A stretch of DNA of 64,000 nucleotides from Aurifilum marmelostoma. Its lineage: Eukaryota; Ascomycota; Sordariomycetes; Diaporthales; Cryphonectriaceae. Under the pieces are notes generated by a model. It was not told where the DNA came from. It worked only from the letters and a program-made list of their open reading frames with translations, and searched no databases. The stretch lies in NCBI GenBank assembly GCA_027559495.1, contig JAMXSV010000021.1, positions 62,001 to 126,000 on the forward strand, given 5' to 3'. This document shows, piece after piece, positions 44,737 through 57,793 of this stretch; position 1 is the stretch's first letter, and every line of letters begins with the position of its first letter. The translations under genes and the position numbers were made by a program.

Positions 44737-46486
44737 CATCCTTTTCTTTTGTTCTTGATCTGCCGGCTCAGTCCTCGCCACGTCTTACCGAGATGGAGAC
44801 CCGTTGAACCCTCGTCTCCCAGAGTGCAACTTGGTCTGGTGCTGTCATCTCAAAAAGAAAAACAAGAGAGGCTGACGGGGGGAACGGAGAACAGGGGATG
44901 TCTTGGTACTTAGACTTTTCTGCCCCGGCTCTCGCTAATCATACTCATTCTCACTGTTGTAAGCGAAACTCTGTCCGGTCTCGTGTGTTTTGCGCACAAA
45001 CAAAAGTCGAGAGGGCGCAATAAAAATACATAACCAACAACAAAAAAAAAAAAAGGCCCGTGGTCGGCCAGATCAAGCATTGCAACAAGGGCGGCGCGCG
45101 GGCTGTTGCATGGAAGCGAGCGTTACTGTGAGTGTGCGTGCATTGCATCTGTGACCCGCGTCATGCCCCTCCTCGTCCTCCTCCGCCTCCTCGTCTGCTC
45201 TGCGCATTTTGCCGCCACATCCGCGACAGCGCACCTATCAGTGCGGGTTGTTTTATCTGACGACGATGGCGGCCGGCGGATGTGACGTTGGAGTCGCAAG
45301 CGTACTGCAGTATTCTACCAAAAGAGGTCACCACATCGGGCCTCCCTATTCGCGGTTTTGGCCGCGATCAGCCTGCAGATCTATCTCATCGAGAAGGGGG
45401 GGGGGTTGAACAGGAAAAAAGAGCCGCGAGTCTCGTCTTCCCCGCCCCCTCTCTCTCTCTCTCTCTTTTTTATTTCTACACGAAGCCTCAGGGGAGGAGG
45501 GGTGGGGGTTGGATGTGGGCGGCAGGGTGTGCAAGACCTGCTGCGGCAGTGATTCCTCCGGGGCGGGTGGTGTGCACCTAATCAGCCTAGTCAATGACGG
45601 CCACAGTCACCCGATGAAGGACTGCCGAGGCGACGTACGTTGCGAGGGGGTTTTTTTTTTTGGGGGGGGGGTGTGTCAGTGAATGGTGATATTGGAAATA
45701 TCGCTACCAGAGAAGACAAGCGAGGACTCGAGTTGGGGCCTTGCTCTGGCGAGGACGAACGAGGAGGTGAGGAGGAACAATACGGTGATTCGCTTCCCTC
45801 CCCCCTTTTCTTTTTCTTCTCGGGTTTTTCTCTCTGCTGCTCGTTTTCTTTTATTCTTCAATTCCCATCACCAATCTTTCCTTACAGTATTCCCCCCTGG
45901 TGGGACGAATTGGAATGCCCGTATCTTTTTTTTTTGTTTTATTTTTATCTTTTCACACTCTGGTTAAAGTGCTCACCCCGTGATGGTTCGTCTCATATCA
46001 GTTACTATCCTGTCTGTGACTTATGCAAGCCACGTTGCGAGGTGTGGGAGGATCTTGCAACCCTGCCCGCTGCTGGCTGCTGTCTGCTGCTGCTGCTGCT
46101 GCTACTCACAGTACCAACTCCTCCTGCATATTCCAGGGGGTGTGCACAGGTTACCCCACCCACCCACCACGCCACCTATTCTGGAGTTGGGTGGTGGCTA
46201 GGCCAGAACTGCTGTCTCACTGGTTCCGCCCTCCGTGGGGCCAGCACATGTGCGCTGTAGCTAGGCGGATTCATGGACGTCTGTGCTCGAGGCTTGGTCA
46301 GGGCAGGTATCCCATCTCGACCAGGAATGGCGAGTGGCGCGCGGTGGGTTATGCATGGCCAGCCAGACCACGATCCCAACAGGAGCTTATTGTATAGGCT
46401 GAAGTTGGCTGCCGGGGCGGGTTGACTCGGCAGGGGTCTGCGGCTCAACACAGTTTGGTAGGAGTAGTGGTCCGATGAGGAGGCGT

Positions 46487-46526
46487 GAGAGAGAGAGAGA
46501 GAGAGAGAGAGTGTGTGTGTGTGTGG
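46487..46526. repeat. Compound (GA)n(GT)n microsatellite
   Basis: GA repeats pass directly into GT repeats, ending near 46526. Directly visible. Confidence 0.9.
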
Positions 46527-48410
46527 GTGATCGTAGACTTGCGATAATGAATAAACTTCCCACTCTATACACACACAACCACAACAACAAACAATGATGA
46601 TACTATGTATGACGGACACCCCAGAACCACCCGGAATGCTCCGTCAATCTCTTGCACCACGGTGGACATCTCGGCAAGAGATTTAGGCCAGTGTTGATCT
46701 CCGCCGCGGTGCCACAGTATCTGATCGGCGTAATTTATGACCCCGTGGACTCGGTACGACCCTAGAGATTGTGCCATGGTGCAAACTAAAGTATGCTCTG
46801 TTGCATTGTACTTTAGGTGGTTGTTGTGTTTGGACAAGCAACAGAGAGAGAGAGGAAGAGGGGAGGGTGTGATGGTGAGCAGCCCCTGAGCCTCGAGGTT
46901 CCCTCCATTCTTTGTCTTGCCCAAAACGGCACTATTGTCATTTTGAATATATTGCAGTACTACATATTCTCTCTCTCTCTCTCTCTTCCTTTATTCTTAT
47001 ATTTCGATATTCTACAGTACATTCACTACATGAATAACATTACATGCTCTGCAAATAATGCATACAAACACCTGGCAAGGCTCCCCCCCCCCCCCCACCC
47101 CACCTCCCAGCTCCACGGCCAGCTTGAGCCTGCTGGCAATCTGTACTCCTGGTTTGGACCCGGACAGCTCCATCTTTTTTTCTTCCTCTTCAATCCCTGC
47201 AGCCCATGCAGATGGGCTACCAGGGGGTCCCCCTAGCATGCGTGGCGTTCCCACCTATTCTTCGCTTTACTTACTCTGGTACTAGGACGGCTGTCTCGTT
47301 TCACTGGACTGCATGGCATTCCTTCCAAGGAAGAGAGGGAGGGGCCCGGTCGGTCCATGTTGGGGCTCCTCATTACCCTCATAGTACTTGCAATAGTGCA
47401 CACATATCACCTGTGATACGCCCACCAGCTGGGAAACCGGGCCCCAGCAAGGCCTCTCTGTCTCTGTCGCGCGCGCGTGGGCCTCCCTGTGAGCTTTTCT
47501 TCTCTTCTCATATTATCTTGTGTCACTCTTGCTCTCTTTCTCGACTCAAAAGACGACTGCGCACATAGTATTATCCCGCTCGTGTGCGTTGTCGTGTGGT
47601 TGTGCCGTGAGGGAGACGCGAGGCCATCATCATCATCCAATCCACCCCCCCCCCCCCCCCCTTCTTCTTCTTCGCAGGTCGAAATCTCGCACATGTCCAC
47701 CGCGCCCAGTTGTTCCAGTACACAACAGTAATATGCAGAGTCCAGGATCTGTTGTCATGCCGATGTTGTCCATCCTCGCCGTGGCCGGTGCTTAGTCCTC
47801 TCTGTTCCCTTTTTTTTTTTTTTTTTCGCTCTCTCTTTTCCTCTTGCGTCCAGAGGTCTCACCATCCTGTCTTCAGCCTGAGGGGCCGAAGCCACCAACC
47901 AACCAACCCTTCCGCTATCCACAACACCTCTGCTCGCTCGCTCGCTCACTCCTTGTCATACACTCACTCCCCCTCTGGGCTGATGACGGGTCTCGTTGTG
48001 TGCGTGCACAGCCCACCTGTCAGCCGAACGGGGGCGAGGAGTAGTGAGTGCGGAGAGAGCGTGTGTGTGAGAGAGTCTTGTCTGTGCTGAGTGCTGCTAG
48101 GCCGCATTGTTCTGGATATTGAGACGCGTGCGACGGCCATGTGGACCAGCTGCGGGAGGCGAGGCTGAACAGGAATAGTCCACCCCCATGCACAACATAC
48201 ACTCCAGCCCTCTTTCTTCACCGCATATACCGCTCGCTGCCACCAACCAGCCGGGACTCATCAGGATCCAGGAGACCACAGGACAAAAACAAAAAAAAGG
48301 ATAAACCGGGACCACTTCCCTAGCCCAAGGCTCCTCTTCTTCTCTTACTCTTGGTCTTGTTCTTCTTCTTCTTCTTCTTCTTCTTGTTGGCCCCCCTATC
48401 ATGACCTGGA

Positions 48411-51400
48411 ATGCCAGATGGACTGTCCGGACCGACGCCACCAATGCCAACCTCGACAATCCTCCTCCACCAGCCCCTCTACCACGCTGCCACTGACACG
48501 CCATCATCGTCATCGTCACCATCGCCAGCACCACCTGTGCCGGCGCGGAGCTTCCCCCTCGCGCCCCGGAGATCCAACAGGAAGAGCAACCACAACCACC
48601 CACCACCACCTGCGCAACCTGCGCCTACAACAATAACAACAACAACTACTACTACTACTACTACTCCTCCTCCTCCTCCTCTCACTATTCCCAACGGCAA
48701 CAACGCCATGAAAAAGACCAAGATCTTTGGTGGGAGCGCACCAGCCTCACCAACAACAGCCACGCTGCCTCGGCCCAAGAGCGGCTACCAGTCCGTCCGG
48801 GGCCGCATCTCAGGACCCATCCCCATCCCAAACCCTGCCCTCGAGGACGACGAGTTCCCCATGAGGAGGCCAGGAACAGGCATCGCGAGCTCGACGCCCA
48901 TACCAGAACCTGTGCTGCCCCCAACGGCATCCTCCGACTCGTCCTCCGCCCTCGCCGGCCCCCAACCAGCCATGGCCTCGTCCTTTGTCATGCCCTCACA
49001 ACCGCCGCCGCCGCCGCCACCACCACCACCATCATCACAACCACCACTGTCCATACCACCGCCGTCACAGCCCCCACCCCAGCCAACAGTCGCACAGACA
49101 TTCCCGGCAGTCGGCGTGGTGCGACCAGAGATCATCGACGTCCCACAGACGGTGCCAGAACACCCCGCGACGCCCGCCACCGCCACCGCCACCACCACCG
49201 GCGTCCTCGGCGCCGCGCCCACCATGCCTCTCCCGTCCGGCCCGAGCCCCGACGGCGGCGTCTCCAGCAGCACCACCGCCACGTCCTCCGGCGCCGCCGC
49301 CATCCGCAGCTCAGCCAAGCCTGCCGGGCCGCACCCGGCCAGCACCAGCAGCGCCGCCGCGCGGTACTCGACCCTGAGCGCCGAGTCGGGCAGGACGGGC
49401 GGGTCGGCCGGTGCTGGCGGGCGCCACAGCCCCCCGCAGCGCAAGAAGTCGACGCTCCGGTCTGCGATCGGAAAGCTGCTCCGGCGCAGGAAGAAGGAGG
49501 GCAGCCTCAGCTCCGTGAGCGAGTCGGAGAGGCAGGTTGCCGTTGTTGCTGGGCAGGGCCTGAAGCAAGGAGGAGGAGGAGGAGGAGGAGGGCAGCAGCA
49601 GCAGTTGGGACAGCAGCAGCAACAGCACCGAAGTGTAAGTTTTTTTTTTTTTTTTTTAATTATTGTCGTCGACTTTTCTTTCTTGTTCTGGCTGAGACAT
49701 CCCATTGTTCTTCGGTCGGCTGACATGAAACATTTCTTTTTTTTTTTCTCTATATATATAGGTCCCACCAGCTATAAGAACCGCCGGCCTGCCAGGCTCC
49801 GACATACAGCAGCAGAAGCGCGTGACCTCGCTCCCGGTCAGCGAGTTCGACCGCGCCCTGCGGTCCCACTCGATCGGGCCCAACGACATCACGGCCATCG
49901 AGAGCGCGCGCAACTCGATCGACGCGCTGGGCTCCTCCTCGTCGCCGCTGTTCAGCAGGCAGAGGGCCGCCGCGGCGGTCGCGCTGCTGCAGCACGGCGG
50001 CGGCGGCGGCGGCGGGAGGTCCTTCTCCGGGGTCATGATACCGCGCAGCAGGGGCGAGGAGTGGGCCGGCCTGTCGCCCCGTCCCGCGAGCACGCACGGG
50101 AGGGCCGCGAGCAGGCTGGAGGAGGGGGAGGAGGAGGACAACCCGGACGCGATCGGGCGGGCCATCACGAGCGACAGCAACGGGGGCGACATGGGCCACA
50201 AGAGGAGGTCGCGGTCCCTGTCGCAGCTGAACGAGGTGGCGCTCGAGCAGGGCGACGGGAGGAGGCGGAGCGATGAGATCCGGTACTGGAGGCAGAGCTA
50301 CGATGTCCAGCAGGGGCCGACGTCTCCGCTGTCCTCTGGCCCGGACGACGACGGGGGGATGCTGCTCGAGAACAACCCGGACGCCGCTGGTCGCCCCTCC
50401 ATCACTGCCGTGGACGCATCTGCCGCCGCCGCCGCCGCTGCTGCTGCTGCTGCTCATCATGCTGCTCACAGCGAGAGGGTCCCCAACACGCCGCCGCAGC
50501 CCTTCAACTTTGGCACGGTGGCCTCGATGAGCGAGATGGCCGGCATGAAGATCACCCAGGCCGTCACCCTCGAGGAGAGGTTCACCTTCCTCGAGGTCCG
50601 CATGAACAAGCTGGAGCGCGTCGTCAACCAGCTGTGCCACTCCGTCCCGGGCTTCAAGGGCCCGTTCATGGAGGTGTCTGCTGCCCCGGCCCCAGGTCCA
50701 GCGCCAGCCACGCCGGGCTCAGTGCCGGTCTCGGCCGTTCGGCGAGGGCGCATGGGGTCCGCGGGCACGGCGGCCGGCACGACTCGGTCCTCTGGGTTCT
50801 CGACCCAGCACGTCCAGGTCAGCCAGCCCACGTATGCCTACAGCAACGCCATCTCCCCCATGATCCCCTCCATCTACCAGAGCGAGCCAGAGGGGTCCGG
50901 CATGCCCGCAGTGGGCGCGGCAATCTCCTCTCCCCCCCGCTACGCAGACTCGCGCCGCTCCGAAGAGGACGCAAACACAGACGACAACACCACCACGGCC
51001 TCGTCCCACGAGTCCTTTGTCGGCGGCGACCCAAACAACCCCTACATGGACTCCCTCCACCCGCCCTCCACCTCCACCACGCAGGCCGTCTCCACGGCAG
51101 CCACCTCCCTGCCGCCCGTGCCAGGCCTCCTCCGCCCGACCTCCGAGTCCACGGTGCGGCCCGCGACCAGCATGCCCTCGCTCGGGGGCTCGCAGAACGG
51201 CGGCGGCGGCAGCAGCAGCGGCGGCGAGGACCGCTCGTCCAACACGGCCATCCTGATCACGCAGCTGGACGCGGAGCGGGCGGCCCGGCAGCTCCTCGAG
51301 GACCAGGTGCGCAAGCTGTCGGAGCGCATGAACAACCTGTCCACGACCATGTTCGCCATGGTGCGCGACCCGGCCAAGTCCCGGTCCTCGGAGCGGCTGC

Positions 51401-51864
51401 GCCCGCAGACGGCCGGCTCGGGCTCCGCGACCTCGAGCAGCGGCACCCACCTCACCCCGATCTCCGTCAGCACCGCCCAGGGCAGGACCCCGCCCCTCCC
51501 CTCCGCGCCCGCCGCCGCCGCCGCCGGCGCCCTCGCCCCCTCCAGCAAGGCCCAGAGCATCTTCGGCAAGGACAGCGCCGGCCTCGGCATCGGGAGCAGC
51601 ATCGCCAGCTCGCCCTCGCGGGAGGCCGCCGAGGACGACTTCTCGGAGGCGTTCCAGACGCCGCGCGAGCTGCCGACGCCCGGGCCGGGGGGTCACCAGT
51701 ACCCTGCCTTTGGGGATGAGTTTGGGCCGGGCGCTGCTGCTGCTGGTGGGTACCGCGGCGAGGAGGACGGTGCGGACGGCAGGGAGGAGGAGAGGAAGAA
51801 GGCGGCGCGGGTCCTGAGCCTGAGCCAGCTGACGATGGGGACGGGACTGCCGACGAGGATATGA
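48411..51864 (+). CDS. Large low-complexity protein with short ordered blocks, unknown function
   Basis: Two exons, 48411-49634 and 49762-51864, joined by a GTAAGT intron with a T-rich and TATATA 3' end. About 1,108 residues, mostly Pro, Ser, Thr, Gly and Ala runs. Ordered blocks: a basic patch K-S-T-L-R-S-A-I-G-K-L-L-R-R-R-K-K, then R-V-T-S-L-P-V-S-E-F-D-R-A-L-R-S-H-S-I-G, K-R-R-S-R-S-L-S-Q-L-N-E-V-A, and two coiled-coil-like helices (E-E-R-F-T-F-L-E-V-R-M-N-K-L-E-R-V-V; A-I-L-I-T-Q-L-D-A-E-R-A-A-R-Q-L-L). No catalytic motif. The pattern suggests a scaffold or cortical/signalling protein; this is inference. The start is uncertain: an ATG at 48401 in another frame opens M-T-W-N-A-R-W-T-V-R-T-D and could be the real start if a base is wrong downstream. 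Confidence 0.8.
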
Positions 51865-53554
51865 TGAGGTTCTGCCTCGTGAGCGTCTTCCTCGCCTGGA
51901 CGACGACTACTCGATAATACTACGCCCACCCGGTTTGGAAGGCACAAGGACACGAAAGAAGATCTGCTTCTTCCTCGAACATCTCGCTTCACACACATAT
52001 TCATTCGGCATTGATTCCTCAAAGTATCTTGACAGGCGACGACGATACCCCCAGATCATCATCTCTCTACCGTTTCGTGCACTATTATCACATTTTCCAT
52101 TTTCATTTCTCTCTCGGCACAAAAAACTATATACATACATCACATCCATCCATTCATCCATCCATCATCATCATCATGATTGTCGCTTCTACAATGATGA
52201 TGATCCAGCGACCATCCTTCTCTTCTATTCTCTTTTTTTTTCTCTTTTCTCTGTCTATTTATTTCATGTGTGTGGAAAAGGAACGGTGGAAGGAAAGGAA
52301 AGGAGGTGTCCTCACTTGTCCCAGTATTCATATTGTTTTTTTTTTTTACTCTCTTTTGTTCAAAGAAAGGATGAGGAAAGGAAAGCAGCCGCCCTTTTTT
52401 TTTCCCCCGCCGGGGATGAAATGGATTGGAGCGTGGGCTGGGTTGGCTATCTGATTTTATTTTTTTTTCTGGCGGTTCCTTGGGCCTTGGACGGCCTGTT
52501 TCGGGCCGAGCCTCCTTTGCATAGCATATTGCCTGCACAGGCTACTCACTGCACAGCGTGTATTGCTTGACTTTGAAGAAGAAAAGAGAGCGTGTGCTTC
52601 TTCTTATCGACACCTCTCTGCGTCTGCTCTCTCTGGGCCGCGCGGGTGGTCGTTGTCTGCTGTCTTGGAGAAAATATATATTCCCATTTTGGATTCTTCC
52701 ATCGAATTTTGTGCCTTGGGCGTATTTGGGGTGTCAGTGGAAAAGCCTGTGATTGATCAATCGATGAGGGGATGGGTCATGCGTGTAGAATCCTGCGTAA
52801 ATTTGGTGTAGGAGATGGTGAAGGAGTCTCTGTTGAGGGCAGGGTAGTGACGGGCTCTGTCAAAGGAGGGAGAAGGATGGATGGGAACACTGACCTAGCC
52901 GCTGTAAGATGAAGGGAAGAGAAAATCTGGACCAGTATTCAGAAAGTGGGTACCGGTGATGAGACCCAAAGCACTGCTCGCTGTATTCTCGTCAAACAGG
53001 TTCGCATCTCTGACTATACTCAACCATATTTACTGGGCGTGAAACAGGTCAGGGCAAGGCAGAAAGTAGGAGGATCAAGTCAGGACTGCTACTCTTGTAT
53101 GCATAAAAAGCGGGTTCGTTGAGGATTTGGTGTAAGACGATTGGTCGGATGTGCAGGACCAGTCTTTATTGGTTCGGGCGGGCGACGCCGGCCCTTGAAG
53201 TCTTGGAGACGAGAGGGTTTTGTGATGGTTTATTATGTATGTAACATGTGTCTGAGAATTATATAATGTACAGATCTTAGAAATAACTATTGTACAGAGA
53301 ACATTATGATGACCCTGAAGAGAAAACACACGCCTGCTTGTCCAGCTCTATACTGTATGAACACGGAGATTGCTCTCCGAAAGATCTAGTAACTCTTAAA
53401 CAAGAAAGAAGAAGAAGAAGAAGAAGAAGAAAACAAAGACGAAGGTCAGGAGGGCTCGACTATCGTACAACACTTTGTAATAAAACACATCTCACAAAAG
53501 GAGATGGAGAAAAAAGACAGAACACAAGCCCCCCGCCGCCCGCCAAATTAAACC
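51865..53554. other. Tail-to-tail intergenic region
   Basis: 3' regions of the large + strand gene and the minus-strand SLATT gene. CAT/TCC and T-rich tracts near 52140-52420 and an AAG array at about 53406-53430. No coding signal. Confidence 0.45.
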
Positions 53555-54511
53555 TCACCTCCCCGTTGGTATCCTCTGGTCCTTGGCCGTGGGGCTCTGG
53601 CTGTTTCCAATAATATCAGAGGTCGCCATGATCTCGTATGCCCGGCCGAAGCAGTGGTTGTACTTCTTGAAGGCCACCTCGACCAGCAGGCCGACCTCCT
53701 TCCGGTTGCTCCCGATGATCCCGACCGACAGCAGCGACTCGGTCTCCTCGATCCAGTCCTGCAGCTTCTTGAACTCGACCTCGTCCTTGGCCAGGCTCTC
53801 GACCGTGCCGGACCCCTTGAGCACGGCGAGGATGCCCGCGGTCACGGTGTTCGCCGCGCCCAGGATCGTGATGACCACCTCGTGCTCCTTGGCGTTGGGC
53901 CCCAGCGCCGTGAGGATGGCCGCCAGGATGATCTGCAGGAAGTGGCACATGTACAGCAGCACCCCGAACACGTGGTGCGCGAGCCGCCGCCGGCGCTGGT
54001 TGCGGATGATGGAGCGGTAGATGCCCACGGCGGGCCGCTTGCCCTTCTCCAGGAGGTCGCCGCTGTTCTTGTAGGGCGCGGCGCGGTCGCTGTTGATGCC
54101 CACGGCGCGCCGGAAGATGAGCAGGTTCTCGTCGTTGGTGTCGCGTATGGGCAGGCCCGCGGGCGGCGCCCACGAGTAGTCTGTCGAGACCTGGCCGAGC
54201 GGGTGAGACGAGGGCGTCTGTGGGTGTCGGTCGCTGAGCCTCACGTCCATGTTTATGTCTGTGGGCCGGTTCTCATGCCCTGCTCCGCCGGCTCCTGGTC
54301 CTGCTGCTCCTGCTGCTGCTCCTGCTCCTGCACCTGCACCTGCTCCTCCCTGCTCGGACTGCGACATGGTGCTGTTGGAACCTGCTGCAGCGGTGGCAGC
54401 AGCAACGGCAGCAGTAGTGTTTCTTGGTGGTAGTGGGAGTGGGAGACGTAGCAGTGGGGTCTCTTCGGTGGGTTTTATCGGCTGAGGAGGACTGGCGTCA
54501 TGCGGCTGCAT
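53555..54511 (-). CDS. Fungal SLATT-domain protein (two-TM effector-type domain)
   Basis: 318 residues, single exon. The Gly/Ala-rich N-terminal third is disordered. The SLATT core spans about residues 150-290: R-S-I-I-R-N-Q-R-R-R-R-L-A-H-H-V, a first membrane helix (G-V-L-L-Y-M-C-H-F-L-Q-I-I-L-A-A), a tight lumenal or outer loop, a second helix (I-T-I-L-G-A-A-N-T-V-T-A-G-I-L-A-V-L-K-G), then a cytosolic helix L-Q-D-W-I-E-E-T-E and E-V-G-L-L-V-E-V-A-F-K-K-Y. In prokaryotes SLATT proteins are proposed pore-forming effectors of nucleotide-signal (SMODS/SLOG) immunity; the fungal branch is uncharacterised. No sensor partner is encoded beside it. A GTGAGG donor overlapping the stop region leaves open a short further exon. 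Confidence 0.82.
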   Translation of the reverse strand: MQPHDASPPQPIKPTEETPLLRLPLPLPPRNTTAAVAAATAAAGSNSTMSQSEQGGAGAGAGAGAAAGAAGPGAGGAGHENRPTDINMDVRLSDRHPQTPSSHPLGQVSTDYSWAPPAGLPIRDTNDENLLIFRRAVGINSDRAAPYKNSGDLLEKGKRPAVGIYRSIIRNQRRRRLAHHVFGVLLYMCHFLQIILAAILTALGPNAKEHEVVITILGAANTVTAGILAVLKGSGTVESLAKDEVEFKKLQDWIEETESLLSVGIIGSNRKEVGLLVEVAFKKYNHCFGRAYEIMATSDIIGNSQSPTAKDQRIPTGR

Positions 54512-56431
54512 GACCTGCGCTCTTCTAGGAACGGGTTGTTATGTATGTATCGTATACCCCTGGATGTTGTTGTCTCTGAACGAGAGTGCAGACAGAAATG
54601 AATGAAAGTCTGAGATTAAAACAATGTTATGTTGCATGTGTTGATTCTGATGCTCTAACGAACGGACAATATAACTTCAAAAAGACAGTGGTGGCTCTCT
54701 TGGTTTTATATCCTCGAGATCGACAGAAGCCTCATCGGAGCCTCGGCAGGCACATCAAGATGACATAGGTGGACAAAGCTGCAAAGCCACAGCTCGACAT
54801 AATTCTCTCCTCCCTTCTCTGCCCACAAGAGACAACGCGAGGGGAAATGGGTGTGGTCATGTGTAGGGGAACCGCAACCGCTGATGCGCACAGCCATGCG
54901 CCGGTACCACCGCGACCCGATCCTTTCGGACAATTTCCACAGCCATGGGCAGGCTGAGACAGGCTCGTTTTTGGCAAGCCATTGGTGCAGCCTGGCAAAT
55001 GACTAATAATTTGTATATACACTGCATCCAAAAAGAGTGAGAAATCTTTCCCCGCCTCGGTAAACCTCTCCACGGGCTGGGGTAGTACTGTCTTGTAAGC
55101 GCAGCCTGCAGGTGACTATTACCTGTCAAGTATGAGGCTCTGACACCTTTCTGCTCTGCCAAGGAAAAAAGGGAAAACAGCAAGAAAAAAAAAGAAGTAC
55201 GCCCCCACGGTATAACGTTGTTCAGGGCAGAATTCTTTTTTTTTTTTTTCCTTTTTTTTCTTTTTTTTTCCTTCTTCTTTTCTTTTTCTTCTTCCTTGAT
55301 CGGTGTGACTGCCCGCGTCAGCAAGCTGAGTGCCATAGTCGCCTCTGCCGAGGCTTGTACAAGTTGTTGCTATGTGCTCACTGAGGCAGCAGATCCGTCT
55401 TCGTGCCAGCCGAGCCGCCTGATGGTGTTTTCGGTTCTCGCTTCTCGGCTCCTCTGGTTGTTTTTTTTGACTCATTCCCGAGCTCGAGGCGTATCTTGGA
55501 GTTGTCCCTGCCAGCAGCCTTTCCTTGGTAAACTTGGCAGTTCAAGACCTAACTATCTGGCTACCAAGGGGGCGCCTCCTCGTAATTACGAGCCTTGTTG
55601 TAGTGGTTACGCATGTCCTCCTTCATGCTAGGACCATTCTATGACTGCCGTGCAGTAGACGGTGAATGATCTTGTCCAGCTGGTCTGTTGGTCATATCCT
55701 GCGATGGAACGTGAGAACTCGTATCAGGACCAGTACTGGTTGTGGCAAGAGTCTGTACCTCTTCATAACGTTATGATTGCGTTATAGAGTCGATGGCCAT
55801 AATCAGGCACGTAGATTTGTTGATCATCCAGCAGGAAAAACATCTTTTACTCAAGGTGAATGCCCACTTCCATCTACCTTTTCTCTCGTTGAGGTGGCCA
55901 AATCTATACCGGGACTGTGAAAACAACAATGGGCTTCATAATGTTGGGGATGTATAATGACTATACCCGGCAGAAGAGAGCAAGATCTTAGTAAGATATG
56001 GATAGCATACTACCGGATAGGATGCTTGCTTTTGTTGATGGAAATTGGGGAATCCGATATGCAAGTCATTTGGAGATGCCGTATTCCAAATGGCAGAGGA
56101 TACGTCAAGGTACAGTAGTCATCAATGCAGATCAACGGAAGTGCCCGTGCCACTGGTTCGCATGCTTGGGACACCCACCGGACCTGTCTTGATCTCCAAA
56201 AGGTGGCATAATCAAGGAAGCTGTGATGTCGGATCTGCAAGGTTGCTCCGCCGCGAGGAGTTGCCAATGATGTAGGTGGTATTTTATATGTAATCAATTA
56301 TATAAAAACAGCAGCTAGGGTTGCCTATCTCCTTTGAAACCTTGATGCCGCTGCTGGTTCTGTTGTGTCCCCCTTTCTGGCCAGGTTTCATTCTCAACAC
56401 CATAATCATTAGCATCCATCCCATACTGACA
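54512..56431. promoter_or_regulatory. Divergent intergenic region between the SLATT gene and the GH105 gene
   Basis: 1.9 kb head-to-head spacer. It has a T-rich tract (55232-55290) and AT-rich sequence just before the GH105 start (TATATAAAA-like at about 56298-56306). No coding signal. Confidence 0.4.
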
Positions 56432-57748
56432 ATGAGAATCCTCGCCAACTTTTTGAATCTGGTGACGGTGTCTGGTATCGTGACTGTGACAGCTGCAGAT
56501 ATACAAGTAGATCATGGCCGGAATGCCAACTTGACGTCGACTTCATACCTTGCCTGGATGGCAGACTCTCAGATCAAGCATGGCATGACCAAAGGCTACG
56601 ACTATGGAACCGCAGTCGTCTACAAAGGGCTGGAGAGGGCCATTGCGCTTACTCAAAACCAGACGCTCGTGGACTTTTACCACGGTCAGATGTCTATCGT
56701 CCAGGATAATGGAACCATCACAGGATACAACTATAGCTGCAAGTAATCCCTTTTCTCTAATTATCTCGTTCTTATTCTTCTCTTCCCCCTTTTTTTCGTT
56801 CTATCTTTCTTCTTCAGTGTATGAAACTTGAATAATGCAACACGTGGCCGCAGGTTAGTCCATACATAGTCTCTGATGATCACCTGCCCAGACTATTCCC
56901 TCGATCAATACCGCTTCGGGATGAACCTCCTCTACTGGTACCAAAGAACAGGCGAGCACAAGTACAAGCTCGCAGCCGACGGCATCCGAGCCATGCTCGA
57001 GACCCACCCCCGCAACCAGGAGGGAGGCTTCTGGCACAGGAGCCCGACGTATCCCGACCAGATGTGGGGCGACGGCATCTTCATGGGCGACTCGTTCTAC
57101 GCAAGACACACCTCCCTCCTGGACGGCGACAACACCACGGCCTGGGATGACATCACGCTCCAGTACGACCTGTACGAGAGGCACTGCGCCAGCGCCACCT
57201 CGGGACTGCTCAAGCACGGGTATGACGAGAGCAGGCAGGCCGTGTGGGCGGATCCGGCCACGGGCGCCTCGCCGCTGGTCTGGGACCGGGCGGACGGGTG
57301 GTTCCTGACGTCGCTGCTTGAGACCCTCGAGGTGATGCCGCGTGCGCACCCTGGCTACGCGAGGCTGCTCGGATATATGCGGGCCCTCGCCGAGGGGCTC
57401 CTCAGGGCGCAGGATGACGATGAATCCTCGGCAGGAGGGGTAGGACGAGGAGGCGGGTGGTGGCTGATCATGGACGAGGAGTATGTGGGCGTGGAGGGTA
57501 ATTACATCGAGTCCAGTGCCACCGCCATGTTTACCAATGGGTTCTTGCAGGGTGTCAGGCTTGGGCTCCTGGACGCGGAGACATACCTTGGGCCCGCGAA
57601 GAGGGCGTACGAGATGATGGTGGCGAAGTGGGTTGTGGAGGACGCGGAAGATGGCACGCTTGACTGGCAAGACACTGTCGAGGTCGGCAGCCTGGGCAGC
57701 AACGCTACCTTTCAGGTAAGTTTGTCCGAGGGAGACAGTCTCATATCC

Positions 57749-57793
<45 letters not shown>

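Larger units (their letters stand above)
42100..48410. other. 6.3 kb gene-free, microsatellite-rich stretch
   Basis: Between the HCS1 stop and the start of the next large gene on the same strand. Frames are short and built on simple repeats. It contains many homopolymers (G, C and T runs), dinucleotide and trinucleotide arrays and a CTT array at about 48361-48383 just before the start codon. It may be a very long regulatory or 5' leader region for the downstream gene; I see no coding, tRNA or transposon signature. Confidence 0.45.

Noticed and set aside
45640..46260. Open frame of 206 codons on the + strand
   Set aside because: Translation is mostly Phe, Leu, Gly and Cys runs from homopolymers and CTG repeats; no plausible protein.
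42100..48410. CRISPR-like or other regularly spaced repeats in the microsatellite-rich stretch
   Set aside because: Repeats are simple mono-, di- and trinucleotide arrays with no regular spacers.
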